Shown: in pieces, positions 39,389 to 49,134 of the stretch | How the letters are laid out: every line of letters starts with the position of its first letter | Numbering within the stretch: the stretch's first letter is position 1 | Source: Halothiobacillus diazotrophicus | GTDB lineage: Bacteria; Pseudomonadota; Gammaproteobacteria; Halothiobacillales; Halothiobacillaceae | Assembly: GCF_001663815.1 (NCBI RefSeq) | Contig: NZ_CP016027.1 | Span: 2,232,501-2,296,500 of the forward strand | DNA length: 64,000 bases | Direction of reading: 5' to 3' | The notes under the pieces: generated by a model | Database searches by the model: none | What the model saw: only the letters and a program-made list of their open reading frames with translations | Told to the model about the DNA's origin: nothing | Made by a program: the position numbers and the translations under genes

Positions 39389-40892
39389 CGCCCGTAACGA
39401 ACACGCTGCCGATCAGCCCGAGGAGCGTCGGGCCGGTTCGTCCGGCAAGCGACGGGAGCAGCGCGGCCAGGGGGGGGTAAAGGGCGGCAACCCGACACCC
39501 TGGGCCGGTGAGCGGGGGCGACGGGGCGACGGCGGTGAACGTGCGAATCGTACGGATCGTCCAGGCCCCTCGCGCCAGTCGCCCGAGGCGCTGGTGGCCC
39601 AATTGCTCGTTCAGGTGGTGACGCAGGGCCAGTCGCTGGATGTGGCGCTGGGGCGCATCCTGCAACAGGCGCAACCCACGCACCGGGGGCTCGTGCAGGC
39701 CATGGGCTACGAAGTGCTCCGCCATTACGAGGCGCTGGTATTCTGGCGGGATCAGTTGCTGGAGCGACCGGTTCCGGCCAAGTCCGCGGTCGTTGCCTTT
39801 CTGATTCTCGTGGGGTTGGAGCGTATCCGCGGTGCGCGCCGGGAAGCATCCCGTTCGGTCAATGCAACGGTTCAGGCGGCGCGTGAGCTCGGGCATCCCT
39901 GGGCGACCGGCCTGTTGAATGCCGTGTTGCGTCGTGCGGCACGCCAGATCGAGGAAGGCCAGGACCCGATGTCGTCAGCGCCGGCAGCCGTTCAGGCGCG
40001 GATGCCCGATTGGCTGTTCGCCCGCCTCACGGCGGACTGGGGTGCCGACCAGGCCGGCGCGCTGGGCGAGGCACTGGCCTCCCATCCCCCCATGACCTTG
40101 CGGATTGCCGGTCGCGAAACGGATCGTGCTTCGTATTTGGATGTTCTGGCCGCCACGGATATCGCTGCGACGCCGACGGATTTTTCCCCGCGCGGGGTCA
40201 ACCTGCAGCACCCGCTGGACGTCGATCGACTGCCTCAGTTCGCCGAAGGGCGGGTATCCGTGCAGGATGAGGCGGCGCAGTGGGTGGTCGATCTCCTTGA
40301 CCTTTCCCGGGAGCAGCGGGTTCTGGATGCCTGCAGTGCGCCGGGCGGCAAAACCCTGGCGATGCTCCAGCACGAGCCCGGCGTTCACGTGACCGCGGTG
40401 GACATTGATTTGACGCGCATGGCCCGGGTTCAGGAGAATCTCGAGCGCGGCAAGGTGGTCGCACGGCTGATCGTCGGGGATGCGGCGCAACCGTCAGCGT
40501 GGTGGGATGGCGAGCCTTTCGATCGTATTCTGGCGGATGTCCCCTGTTCGGCGACGGGGGTCATCCGTCGTCACCCGGACATCAAACGTCTGCGCCGCGC
40601 GGATGACCTGGCGCCGTTGTGCGCGCGTCAGGCGTCGATTCTCGATGCCCTCTGGCCCTTGTTGCGTTCCGGGGGGCGTATGGTCTACGCCACCTGTTCG
40701 ATTCTCAATCAGGAAAACGCCGCTCAGGTCGCGGCCTTCCTTGATCGCCATCCCGACGCGCGCGCCCTGCCCATGAATGTATCCTGGGGTATCGAGCAGC
40801 GGGATGCGGCGGGCAGGACGCTCGGGCGCCAGGTATTCCCGCAACGGGAGGGGCATGATGGTTTCTACTACGCCGTGCTGGAAAAGGCGTGA
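39372..40892 (+). CDS. rsmB: 16S rRNA m5C967 methyltransferase
   Basis: About 506 residues. An N-terminal NusB-like RNA-binding domain (from about residue 72) is followed by a Rossmann methyltransferase. SAM motif I is VLDACSAPGGKTLAML, and the catalytic Cys pair lies in ADVPCSATGVIRR and MVYATCSILNQEN. It methylates C967 of 16S rRNA. The first 70 or so residues are rich in Arg, Gly and Glu and look disordered; E. coli RsmB has no such extension. The start is uncertain: GTG at 39372 or TTG at 39381, both overlapping the fmt stop. Confidence 0.92.
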   Translation: MFALVDARNEHAADQPEERRAGSSGKRREQRGQGGVKGGNPTPWAGERGRRGDGGERANRTDRPGPSRQSPEALVAQLLVQVVTQGQSLDVALGRILQQAQPTHRGLVQAMGYEVLRHYEALVFWRDQLLERPVPAKSAVVAFLILVGLERIRGARREASRSVNATVQAARELGHPWATGLLNAVLRRAARQIEEGQDPMSSAPAAVQARMPDWLFARLTADWGADQAGALGEALASHPPMTLRIAGRETDRASYLDVLAATDIAATPTDFSPRGVNLQHPLDVDRLPQFAEGRVSVQDEAAQWVVDLLDLSREQRVLDACSAPGGKTLAMLQHEPGVHVTAVDIDLTRMARVQENLERGKVVARLIVGDAAQPSAWWDGEPFDRILADVPCSATGVIRRHPDIKRLRRADDLAPLCARQASILDALWPLLRSGGRMVYATCSILNQENAAQVAAFLDRHPDARALPMNVSWGIEQRDAAGRTLGRQVFPQREGHDGFYYAVLEKA

Positions 40893-41496
40893 GTCACGCA
40901 TCGCCGGTCTGAAACCGACCGCCGGATCGTCGGCGTTGCGGTGGCTCGGGCGGGCTTGCCTCGGGGCGCTGCTTCTCCTGGGAGGGCTGGGTGGTCCCGC
41001 CTTCGCCTCGAGCGCCAAGGTGGTCGGTGCCCATGCCGAGGTGCGGGAAGGGGTGCTATACCTCGATGTCGATTTCAAGCTCTCCCTCGACAAGGAAATG
41101 ATCGAGGCCATGCAGAATGCCATTCCGCTGAACCTGTCGGTGCAGGCGGTGATCGAGCAGCCCCGGGACTGGTGGATGGGCCAGACGATCGCCGAAGACG
41201 AGCGTCGGTATCAATTGGAATATCACGCCCTGTCCAAGACCTGGCTCATCACCGACGTTCTGGAACATGAAGCCCGCAGTTTCAGTTCCCTGAAAGGCGC
41301 GTTGCGTTCCCTTCAGCGGATTCGCGCCTGGCCGATCACGACGGCCCAGAAACTGCACCACACCGGACATCTGGTCGGCCGGGTACGCATGGTGCTCGAC
41401 GTCAACAAGCTGCCGTTGCCATTGCGGTTTCCCGCCCTGTTTGATTCCCGCTGGGCGCTGAACAGCGATTGGTTCCTGTGGTCGGTGCCCCGATGA
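40858..41496 (+). CDS. DUF4390 domain protein
   Basis: A 212-residue protein with an N-terminal hydrophobic segment near 27-50 (a membrane anchor or signal peptide) and a DUF4390 domain (about 55-205; VREGVLYLDVDFKLSLD, then NSDWFLWSVPR at the end). The family lies between rsmB and ntrY in many gammaproteobacteria and has no known function; an exported role is likely. The ATG at 40858 has GGGAGG six bases upstream, better spaced than the ATG one codon before. The start lies inside the end of rsmB and the stop overlaps ntrY by four bases. Confidence 0.82.
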   Translation: MVSTTPCWKRRESRIAGLKPTAGSSALRWLGRACLGALLLLGGLGGPAFASSAKVVGAHAEVREGVLYLDVDFKLSLDKEMIEAMQNAIPLNLSVQAVIEQPRDWWMGQTIAEDERRYQLEYHALSKTWLITDVLEHEARSFSSLKGALRSLQRIRAWPITTAQKLHHTGHLVGRVRMVLDVNKLPLPLRFPALFDSRWALNSDWFLWSVPR

Positions 41497-43898
41497 AGTG
41501 GGGCGCGCTCTATCATCGGTGGATTCGCCGGCTGGTGCCGCCCATCAGCGTGATGGTCGTCATCCTGCTGCTGGTGTTGATGTACCTGATTTCGGAGTCG
41601 CTGCGTCGGGCGGATCAACCCGAGCATCTGTACCTGACCCTGCTCGGGCTGAGTGCCGTGGGCATTCTGTTCCTCGCGGTCGTGGTGCTCGGCCATATCC
41701 TGCGCCTCGTGGCGCACTACCGACGGGGTACGCCGGGTGCACGACTCACCGCCCGCCTCGTGCTGACCTTCGTCGGGTTGACCTCCATTCCCGTGCTCAT
41801 CGTGTTCTATTTCTCCGTCTCGTTCATTCAGCGGGGCATCGATTCCTGGTTCGACGTGCAGGTGGAGCAGGCAATGTCCGATGCGCTCTCGCTGTCGCAG
41901 ATGGCATTCGACGGACAGATGCGCACGGCGATGGAGGAGACCAAGCGGGCGGCCCAGCAGTTGAAGGGTGAGTCCGGCGACCTGATCGCGCTGGATCTGA
42001 ACTCGGTCCGGCGGAATACGGGCGCGCATGAGATGACGATCTTCGGCCCGCGCAATCTCATCGTCGCCTCGGCGTCGGACGACCTGCAGGCCATCGTGCC
42101 CTCCCGTCCGGACGAAACGGCCCTGAGTCATGCCCGTTCCGGCAAGGATTTCATCGGCCTCGATCCGGGGGGCGGGGACTCCATGCGGATTCGGGTCGTG
42201 GTGCCGCTGACGGCCGGGCTGACCGGGGACGGCAGTAGTCAGGTGCTGCAGGCGCTCTATTCGATTTCGCCGCGCGCGAACCAGTTGTCCGGCAGTGTGC
42301 AGGCGGCGTTCAACGAGTACCGGTCGCTGATTTTTCTGCACAAGTCGCTGAAAAAGACCTTCACCTTCGCCCTGACCCTTGCCCTGCTGTTGTCGCTCCT
42401 GACGGCCGTCTGGCTGGCCTTCATCGCCGCGCGCAAGCTGCTGGCGCCGATCCGTGAGCTGGCTGCGGGGACCCGCGCCGTGGCGGAAGGGGATTACAGC
42501 CTCCGTCTGCCTGTGGATCGTCGGGACGATCTGGGGCAGTTGGTTCAGTCCTTCAATACGATGACGGCACGGGTGCGTCGCGCGCATCAGGTTATGCAGC
42601 AATTGCAGGAGCTGGCGGACCAGGAGCGGGATTACCTCGAGACAGTCATTCAGCATTTGTCCTCCGGGGTCCTTACGCTGACGCTTGACGGTCGGATTAC
42701 CCGCAGCAACTCCATCGTGACCCAACTTCTGAGCATTGCCAGCCGACATATCGATGGCTGCACGCTGCGGGAAATCTGCCAGACCTACCCGCATCTGGAG
42801 CCCATCTGCACGGCATTCGTCGATCTGCTGGATCCCGGTCAGCTGTCGCCGGGTGCAACGATGGAGGCCCAGGTTCGGATCATGACGGATACGGGGCGCC
42901 GGGTGTTGCTGAGCCGGATCGCAGCTTTGCCGACCGATGACGATGCGGCCGGAGGGTTCGTCATCGTGTTCGAGGACATCACGACCCTGATCCAGGCGCA
43001 GCGAGATGCTGCCTGGTCCGAGGTGGCGCGGCGTCTGGCGCATGAGATCAAGAATCCGCTGACGCCCATCCAGCTTTCGGCGGAACGCCTGCGTCGCCGT
43101 CTGCTCGGCACCCTGTCGGACGAACCCGCCCAGATCCTTGATCGCTCAACCCAGACGATCATCAGCCAGGTCGAGGCGATGAAGCTGATGGTGAACGAAT
43201 TCGCCGAATATGCCCGTTCGCCGCAGATGACCCTCACCACGCTGAATCTCGACGAGCTTGTGGCGGAAGTCATCGATCTGTACAAGGGGGGGGATATTCC
43301 GGTTCAGCACATCACCGGCGGCGAGCCGCTGCTGGTGCGGGCGGATGCGGGGCGTATTCGCCAAGTGTTGCATAACCTGATCCGCAACGCTCAGCAGGCG
43401 CTGGCGGAGCAGGATCGTCACCCGGGGCACCCGCTGGTGACCGTGACCACGGGGCTTCGTGTCGAGGGGGGGCTGGCGCTGATCGAGCTGGTGGTCGCCG
43501 ACAATGGTCCGGGCTTTCCGGAAACCATGCTCGATCGTCTGTTCGAACCCTATGCGACCACGCGACCCAAGGGCTCCGGGCTGGGCCTGGCGATCGTCAA
43601 GAAGATCGTGGAGGAGCATGGTGGGGTCGTTGCTGCGTCGAATCGTCAGGATGCGATCCCGGAACCGGCCGGTCAGAACGGGAGTGACGAGGAGGCGAGC
43701 GTCAGCGGGGCGCGCGTCGTGATCCGCCTGCCCGTGAATGTCGATGATTTTTCGCCATTGTTTCCATCCGTGGACAAAGGACCGCGAGTAGCCATCCCCG
43801 AGACGCCCGGAACTGGGCATAATGTTCCCCAGGATTTATTCAGGACGCCGCAGTTGCCGACACCGATGCCCCAAACCAACCGGACAAAATCAGAGTAG
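41493..43898 (+). CDS. ntrY: NtrY-like sensor histidine kinase
   Basis: An 801-residue membrane kinase. It has three N-terminal spans (about 16-36, 48-70, 88-112), an outside region, a fourth span at about 292-316, a HAMP domain (FIAARKLLAPIREL), a PAS-like domain near 380-500, the HisKA box RRLAHEIKNPLTPIQ and an ATPase domain ending SGLGLAIVKKIVEEHGG. The tail beyond is Pro-rich. NtrY-type kinases sense nitrogen or redox state in alphaproteobacteria; in gammaproteobacteria the signal is not well defined. It is coupled to the DUF4390 gene (ATGA) and followed by its partner regulator. Confidence 0.92.
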   Translation: MKWGALYHRWIRRLVPPISVMVVILLLVLMYLISESLRRADQPEHLYLTLLGLSAVGILFLAVVVLGHILRLVAHYRRGTPGARLTARLVLTFVGLTSIPVLIVFYFSVSFIQRGIDSWFDVQVEQAMSDALSLSQMAFDGQMRTAMEETKRAAQQLKGESGDLIALDLNSVRRNTGAHEMTIFGPRNLIVASASDDLQAIVPSRPDETALSHARSGKDFIGLDPGGGDSMRIRVVVPLTAGLTGDGSSQVLQALYSISPRANQLSGSVQAAFNEYRSLIFLHKSLKKTFTFALTLALLLSLLTAVWLAFIAARKLLAPIRELAAGTRAVAEGDYSLRLPVDRRDDLGQLVQSFNTMTARVRRAHQVMQQLQELADQERDYLETVIQHLSSGVLTLTLDGRITRSNSIVTQLLSIASRHIDGCTLREICQTYPHLEPICTAFVDLLDPGQLSPGATMEAQVRIMTDTGRRVLLSRIAALPTDDDAAGGFVIVFEDITTLIQAQRDAAWSEVARRLAHEIKNPLTPIQLSAERLRRRLLGTLSDEPAQILDRSTQTIISQVEAMKLMVNEFAEYARSPQMTLTTLNLDELVAEVIDLYKGGDIPVQHITGGEPLLVRADAGRIRQVLHNLIRNAQQALAEQDRHPGHPLVTVTTGLRVEGGLALIELVVADNGPGFPETMLDRLFEPYATTRPKGSGLGLAIVKKIVEEHGGVVAASNRQDAIPEPAGQNGSDEEASVSGARVVIRLPVNVDDFSPLFPSVDKGPRVAIPETPGTGHNVPQDLFRTPQLPTPMPQTNRTKSE

Positions 43899-43909
43899 CC
43901 GAAAACACC

Positions 43910-45295
43910 ATGAGCATAGGACATATCCTGGTCGTTGATGATGAAATCGAGATTCGTGATCTGTTGGCGGAATTGTTGGCCGACGAAGGTTATACCGTCT
44001 CAAGCGCCGCCGACGCCATCGAGGCGCGCGCGTCCATTGCCGTCCGTCGGCCGGACCTGATCCTGCTGGATATCTGGATGCCGGGCCAGGACGGCATTTC
44101 CCTGTTGCGCGAGTGGCATGAGCATCATCAGCTCGGTTGTCCGGTCATCATGATGTCGGGACATGGCACGGTGGAGACAGCCGTCGAGGCGACGCGGCTT
44201 GGCGCCTTCGATTTCATCGAGAAACCGATCTCTCTGGACAAGCTGCTGCTGCTGATCGAGCACGGCCTCGAAAACACGCGACTGTCGCGGGAAAACGAGC
44301 AGCTACGCCGGAACAGCAGCGATCCCTTCGAGCTCGTGGGCGACAGCGAGTACATGACCACGCTGCGTGCGCAGGCCAAGAAGGTGGCCGGACACGACGC
44401 CTGGGTGCTGATTTCCGGCGAGCCGGGCACGGGCAAACAGGCCCTGGCCCGATTCATCCATCACCATTCCCCGCGTCGCCATTTCCCGTTCATCGATACG
44501 GGTGGGGTCGCGATGAGCGGGCGTCAGAACGCGGCGGCGGAACTGTTCGGTTCCGAGTTGGACGGCAAGATCCGTTACGGTCTGCTTGAGCAGGCCAATG
44601 GTGGCACGCTGTTCATCGCGGAAGCCGCGGACATGGACGAGCAGACCCAGATGCAGCTCATCTCGGCGCTCGAGAACCAGACGTTCTTCCGGGTTGGCGG
44701 TACCGAACCCGTCCAGGTGGATGTCCGCGTGATCGCCGCCACGCGCAAGGACCTCGAGGACGAGGTTCGTCAGGGGCGATTCCGCGAGGATCTGTTCTAC
44801 CACCTGTCCGTGGTGCCGCTGCATATCGAGCCGCTGCGCAATCACCCGGAAGACGTGCCGATCCTGCTGACCTACTATCTGGAAACCGCGCACCGGATCG
44901 AAGGCTTGCCGCTGCGGGAACTGACGATCGGCGCCCGGAACCTGCTCAAGGGCCATTACTGGCCGGGCAACGTCCGCGAACTGAAGAACCTGGTGCAGCG
45001 CATGCTCATTCTCGGCGCCGGCGATGTCATCGACGAGCAGGAGGTGCAGCGCGCGCTCGGATTCATTCCGGCGCATGTCGATACCGAGCAGGCACAGGGC
45101 GCGACCCTGATCTCCCTGAATCTCGATCTGCCCCTGCGCGATGCGCGGGACGAGTTCGAGCGGCGTTATTTGCTCGCACAGCTGAAAAGCTGCGAAGGCT
45201 CGATGACGGAACTGGCAAGACTGACCGGCATGGAGCGGACGAATCTGTACCGCAAGCTCAAATCTCTCGGCATCAGTGCCAATGAACGCAGTTAA
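43910..45295 (+). CDS. ntrX: NtrX-like response regulator with degenerate AAA+ domain
   Basis: A 461-residue protein with a receiver domain (phospho-acceptor Asp in LILLDIWMPGQDG), an AAA+ domain and a C-terminal Fis-type helix-turn-helix (SMTELARLTGMERTNLYRKLKSLGI). Walker A is GEPGTGKQ. Two features needed for sigma-54 activation are missing: GAFTGA, expected after ELFGSE but replaced by a shorter unrelated stretch, and the Walker B Asp, since the usual FLDEI reads FIAEA. The protein is therefore unlikely to remodel sigma-54 polymerase and more likely works as a plain DNA-binding regulator. It is coupled with ntrY and upstream of trkA. Confidence 0.9.
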   Translation: MSIGHILVVDDEIEIRDLLAELLADEGYTVSSAADAIEARASIAVRRPDLILLDIWMPGQDGISLLREWHEHHQLGCPVIMMSGHGTVETAVEATRLGAFDFIEKPISLDKLLLLIEHGLENTRLSRENEQLRRNSSDPFELVGDSEYMTTLRAQAKKVAGHDAWVLISGEPGTGKQALARFIHHHSPRRHFPFIDTGGVAMSGRQNAAAELFGSELDGKIRYGLLEQANGGTLFIAEAADMDEQTQMQLISALENQTFFRVGGTEPVQVDVRVIAATRKDLEDEVRQGRFREDLFYHLSVVPLHIEPLRNHPEDVPILLTYYLETAHRIEGLPLRELTIGARNLLKGHYWPGNVRELKNLVQRMLILGAGDVIDEQEVQRALGFIPAHVDTEQAQGATLISLNLDLPLRDARDEFERRYLLAQLKSCEGSMTELARLTGMERTNLYRKLKSLGISANERS

Positions 45296-45310
45296 TCGTC
45301 GGATGGCTTC

Positions 45311-46687
45311 ATGAAAATCATCATCCTGGGGGTTGGCCAGGTGGGTTCCTCGCTGGCCACCGTGCTGGCGGGCGAGATGCAGAACTCCGTCACGGTCGTC
45401 GATACCGACGCTGCCGCCCTGGGGCGCTTGCAGGATCGTCTGGATATCCGCACCGTGCAGGGGTACGGCGCACAGCCGAGCGTGCTGAGCGAGGCGGGCG
45501 CGGCCGATGCGGACGTCCTCATCGCCGTGACCAGTTCGGACGAAACCAACATGCTGGCCTGTCAGGTCGCCTGGACCCTGTACCGCACGCCCACCAAGAT
45601 TGCCCGGATTCGCGCCACGGATTTCCACGATCACCCCGCCCTGTTCGACAACAGTGCGATCCCTGTCGATTACATGATCAGCCCCGAGCGGCTCATCAAG
45701 GATTACATCGCGCGGCTGATCGAGTATCCCGATGCGCTGCAGGTGCACGACTTCGCCGGCGGCAAGCTGCGGCTGATCGGCATGCGGGCGGATGCCGACG
45801 GTCCGCTGGTCGGCCATCCCATTCGTTATCTGGCCGAGCTGCTGCCGGACGTCGAGGTGCGGGTGGCGGCGATCTTCCGGCACGATGCGTCCCTGCACCC
45901 GGATGGCTCGACGGTCATCGAGGCCGATGACGAGGTCTTTTTCCTCTCTTCCAGCGAAAACATCCGCAAGGTGATGAGCGTGATGCGGCGCCTGGATCGG
46001 CCGTACAAGCGCATCATGATCGCCGGGGGCGGGAATATCGGCGGAGCGCTGGCCAAGGTGCTGGAGTCCCGCTATCAGGTCAAGCTGATCAGCAACAATA
46101 CGGAGAAGGCGCGCAAGCTCAGTGCCGAACTGGATCACACCGTCGTGTTGACCGGCTCGGCCACGGACAGCGATCTGCTGGTCGAGGAGAACATCGAGGA
46201 CATGGATGTCTTCCTGGCGCTGACCAACGACGACGAGGACAACATCCTGAGCGCCATGCTCGCCAAGCGGCTGGGCGCGCGCAAGGTGATGTGTATCGTG
46301 AATCGCAGCGAATATGTCGATCTGATCCACATGGGTACGATCGATATCGCCCTGTCGCCGCACAACATCACGATCGGCAGCCTGATCGGCCGTCTCCGGC
46401 GGGGCGACGTCGTCAGCGTGCATTCGCTGCGGCGCGGTGCGGCGGAGTCCATGGAAATCATCGCGCGGGGCGACAGCAAGACGTCCCGGATCGTCGGCCG
46501 GCGGGTGGATGCCCTCACGCTTCCCCCGGGGACGACCATCGGGGCGATCCTCCGCGAGGATGCCGTGCTGATCGCCCATCATGACACTGTGATCGAAGCG
46601 GACGATCACGTCATTCTGTTCCTGACCGACAAGCGCCATGTTCGGGATATCGAGCAGCTGTTCGCCGTCGGTTTCGGTTTCTTCTGA
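45311..46687 (+). CDS. trkA: Trk potassium uptake regulator TrkA
   Basis: A 458-residue cytoplasmic protein made of two RCK halves. Each begins with a nucleotide-binding fold: IIILGVGQVGSSLA at the N-terminus and RIMIAGGGNIGGALA near residue 233. Each is followed by a TrkA-C type ligand domain. It binds NAD(H) or ATP and gates the TrkH channel. It starts 15 bases after ntrX and is followed by trkH, the conserved arrangement. Confidence 0.96.
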   Translation: MKIIILGVGQVGSSLATVLAGEMQNSVTVVDTDAAALGRLQDRLDIRTVQGYGAQPSVLSEAGAADADVLIAVTSSDETNMLACQVAWTLYRTPTKIARIRATDFHDHPALFDNSAIPVDYMISPERLIKDYIARLIEYPDALQVHDFAGGKLRLIGMRADADGPLVGHPIRYLAELLPDVEVRVAAIFRHDASLHPDGSTVIEADDEVFFLSSSENIRKVMSVMRRLDRPYKRIMIAGGGNIGGALAKVLESRYQVKLISNNTEKARKLSAELDHTVVLTGSATDSDLLVEENIEDMDVFLALTNDDEDNILSAMLAKRLGARKVMCIVNRSEYVDLIHMGTIDIALSPHNITIGSLIGRLRRGDVVSVHSLRRGAAESMEIIARGDSKTSRIVGRRVDALTLPPGTTIGAILREDAVLIAHHDTVIEADDHVILFLTDKRHVRDIEQLFAVGFGFF

Positions 46688-46705
46688 GGGCAGCGCGAGG
46701 CAGCC

Positions 46706-48157
46706 ATGCAGTTCATCGTCGTCCTAAGGATTCTCGGAGTCCTGCTGATGGTCTTCAGCCTCACCTTCCTGCCGCCATGGCTGGTGGGCTGGATGATGGG
46801 CGATGCGGATCTCGTGCCGTTCGAAACCAGCTTCTTCATCGCTTTCGTGCTCGGGGGGCTGCTCTGGCTGCCGCTGCGTACCTACCGGCGCGAACTCAAG
46901 CTCCGCGACGGCTTGCTGATCGTGGTGTCCTTCTGGGTGACGCTCGGGCTTGTGGGCGCATTGCCCATCTTCCTGCAACCGACGCTGAACCTCAGCTTCA
47001 CGCAATCGGTGTTCGAGTCCGTTTCCGGCATCACCACGACGGGCTCGACGGTGCTCGTCGGGCTCGACAACCTGCCGCGATCCCTCCTGTTCTATCGGCA
47101 GCAGCTGCAATGGTTGGGCGGCTTGGGGATCATCGTGCTGGTGGTGGCCTTCATGCCGCTGCTTGGCGTCGGCGGGATGCAGCTGTACAAGACCGAGATT
47201 TCCGGCCCGATGAAGGACAACCGGCTGTCGGGCAGGATTTCGGAAACGGCCAAGGCGCTCTGGATCGTCTATGCCGGCCTGACGTTTCTCTGTGCCATCC
47301 TGTACAAGCTGGAAGGCATGAGCTGGTTCGATGCCGTGGGGCATGCCTTTTCGACCATTTCCACCGGCGGCTTTTCCACTCATGACGACAGCCTCGGATT
47401 CTTCCACAGCTTTTCGATGGAGTTGACTGCCGAGATTTTCATGGTGCTCGGGGCGACGCCGATGGCGCTGCATTACCTCGCGATGCGCCATGGTTCGATC
47501 CGCGCCTACGGCAAGAGCTCCGAATTCAAGTTTTTTCTGATGCTGCTCGGGATGCTGTTTCTGTTCATCGCCCTGGCGATCCTGCTGGCGCGCCCGGATT
47601 CCGAATGGCTTTGGGGGATGCGTTGGGGACTCTTCACCCTGGTCTCGATGATGACGACGACAGGGTTTACGCTGACCGACCATACGCCCTGGCCGGCCTT
47701 CCTGCCCGTGCTCGTGCTGGCCACCGCCCTGATCGGCGGCTGCGCGGGCTCGACGGCTGGCGGTCTGAAAACCGTCCGGATGCTTCTGCTCACCCGGCAG
47801 GGTGTCAACGAGTTGCGCAAGTTGGTGCATCCCCACGCCGAGTTCGTGGTGAAGCTGAGCGGGCGGGCGATCAGCCCGACGGTGATCAGCGCGGTCTGGG
47901 CCTTTTTTGCCGCGTACGTGTTCGTCTTCGTGGTCGTGTTCTTTGCCATGATGGTCACCGGTCTCGATGCCGTATCCGCGATGGGCGCGGCAATCGCGAC
48001 CCTGACCAGCGTAGGCCCCGGTCTGGGGTCCGTCACGGGCAACTTTGCCAGTGCCTCCAGCGCGACGCTCTGGGTGGGGACGGTCTCGATGATCCTCGGT
48101 CGTCTGGAAATCTTTACCGTGCTGGTCCTGTTCCTGCCGATGTTCTGGCAGCGCTGA
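46706..48157 (+). CDS. trkH: Trk potassium transporter membrane subunit TrkH
   Basis: A 483-residue membrane protein with about ten spans and four pore-loop repeats. Filter segments are visible in SVSGITTTGSTVL, FSTISTGGFSTHD, SMMTTTGFTLTD and ATLTSVGPGLGSV; the last repeat is less conserved, as usual. It conducts potassium into the cell under TrkA control and with the membrane potential. It follows trkA by 18 bases, so the two subunits are made together. Confidence 0.95.
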   Translation: MQFIVVLRILGVLLMVFSLTFLPPWLVGWMMGDADLVPFETSFFIAFVLGGLLWLPLRTYRRELKLRDGLLIVVSFWVTLGLVGALPIFLQPTLNLSFTQSVFESVSGITTTGSTVLVGLDNLPRSLLFYRQQLQWLGGLGIIVLVVAFMPLLGVGGMQLYKTEISGPMKDNRLSGRISETAKALWIVYAGLTFLCAILYKLEGMSWFDAVGHAFSTISTGGFSTHDDSLGFFHSFSMELTAEIFMVLGATPMALHYLAMRHGSIRAYGKSSEFKFFLMLLGMLFLFIALAILLARPDSEWLWGMRWGLFTLVSMMTTTGFTLTDHTPWPAFLPVLVLATALIGGCAGSTAGGLKTVRMLLLTRQGVNELRKLVHPHAEFVVKLSGRAISPTVISAVWAFFAAYVFVFVVVFFAMMVTGLDAVSAMGAAIATLTSVGPGLGSVTGNFASASSATLWVGTVSMILGRLEIFTVLVLFLPMFWQR

Positions 48158-48174
48158 TGCGGGTGGAGTGACCG

Positions 48175-49134
48175 GTGTCGGATTCGCCTTCCCCGTCTTC
48201 CCGCGATACGTCGGGCGCCGATCAGGGCCAACCCTTCGAGCGGCAGTTTCTCGGGCCGCTGTACTGGGGCATCTGGCTGTTTGTCGGACTGCTCTGGCTG
48301 CTGGCCTATGCGCCGCATCGCCTGCGACTGGGTCTCGCGATCCTGCTCGGTGGACTGTACCGCCGTGCCTATCCCAAGCGCCGCCGGATCGTTGCGCGAA
48401 ACCTGAGTCTCTGCTTCCCCGAAGCATCGGATGAGACACGGTCAGACTGGCTGCGCCGGCATTTCATCCTGCAGGCCTACGCCCTGCTCGATCTCGGTCG
48501 TCTGTGGTTTCGACCTGCCGACTATCTGATGTCGCATACCCGGGTGAGCGATCCCGATGCCTTCGCACAGCTGGTCGCGGGTGGCGGCGTCGTGCTCACG
48601 GGGCATGGCGCGGGCCTCGAATGGGTCGGGCATTTCTTTACCATGAACATGACCGGTTCGGCCATGTACAAGCCGTTCGGGCGCAACCGGTTGCTGAACT
48701 GGCTGTTCGAACGCGGGCGGGAGCGTCATGGGGCACGGGTCTATCCCCGCGCTCAGGGCTTGAAGCCCCATCTGCGCCACCTGCGTGCCGGGCAAGGGTT
48801 CTTCTACATTGCCGATGAAGATCTGGGGGCGGCGGATTCCGTATTCGCCCCGTTCTTCGGTGTCGAGAAGGCGACCGTCCCCCTGGCCGGCAAGATTGCC
48901 GCGCTGGGACGGGTGCCCGTATACCCGGCACTCGGGCAATTGGATCTCGGCGACGGGAGCTATCGGCTTCTGATTCTGCCGCAGACCGTCATACCTCAGG
49001 AAGCCGACGAATCCGCGGCCGCGGCAATCAACAGTACGCTGGAAAGGCTGATCCGGATCGATCCCCCGCAGTACATGTGGTCGCTCAAGCTGTTCAAGAC
49101 GCGACCGAATGCCGCGCGCGAGGTGTACGACTAG
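48175..49134 (+). CDS. LpxL-like acyltransferase
   Basis: A 319-residue lysophospholipid/lipid A acyltransferase family protein. It has an N-terminal membrane helix (about 28-48) and the catalytic His-x4-Glu in TGHGAGLEW. The start is GTG at 48175 with GGTGGAG upstream. It begins 17 bases after trkH. The middle part (FFYIADEDLGAADSVFAPFFGVEKATVPL) fits LpxL/LpxM enzymes. It converges on another gene of the same family; the stop codons overlap. It may add a secondary fatty acid to lipid A, or act on another lipid. Confidence 0.85.
   Translation: MSDSPSPSSRDTSGADQGQPFERQFLGPLYWGIWLFVGLLWLLAYAPHRLRLGLAILLGGLYRRAYPKRRRIVARNLSLCFPEASDETRSDWLRRHFILQAYALLDLGRLWFRPADYLMSHTRVSDPDAFAQLVAGGGVVLTGHGAGLEWVGHFFTMNMTGSAMYKPFGRNRLLNWLFERGRERHGARVYPRAQGLKPHLRHLRAGQGFFYIADEDLGAADSVFAPFFGVEKATVPLAGKIAALGRVPVYPALGQLDLGDGSYRLLILPQTVIPQEADESAAAAINSTLERLIRIDPPQYMWSLKLFKTRPNAAREVYD

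Noticed and set aside
41313-43043. 576-codon open frame on the minus strand
   Set aside because: Antisense to ntrY; Gln/Arg/His-rich and without any domain.
44303-46639. 778-codon open frame on the minus strand
   Set aside because: Antisense to ntrX and trkA, with no recognisable domain and His/Arg/Asp-rich composition typical of shadow frames.
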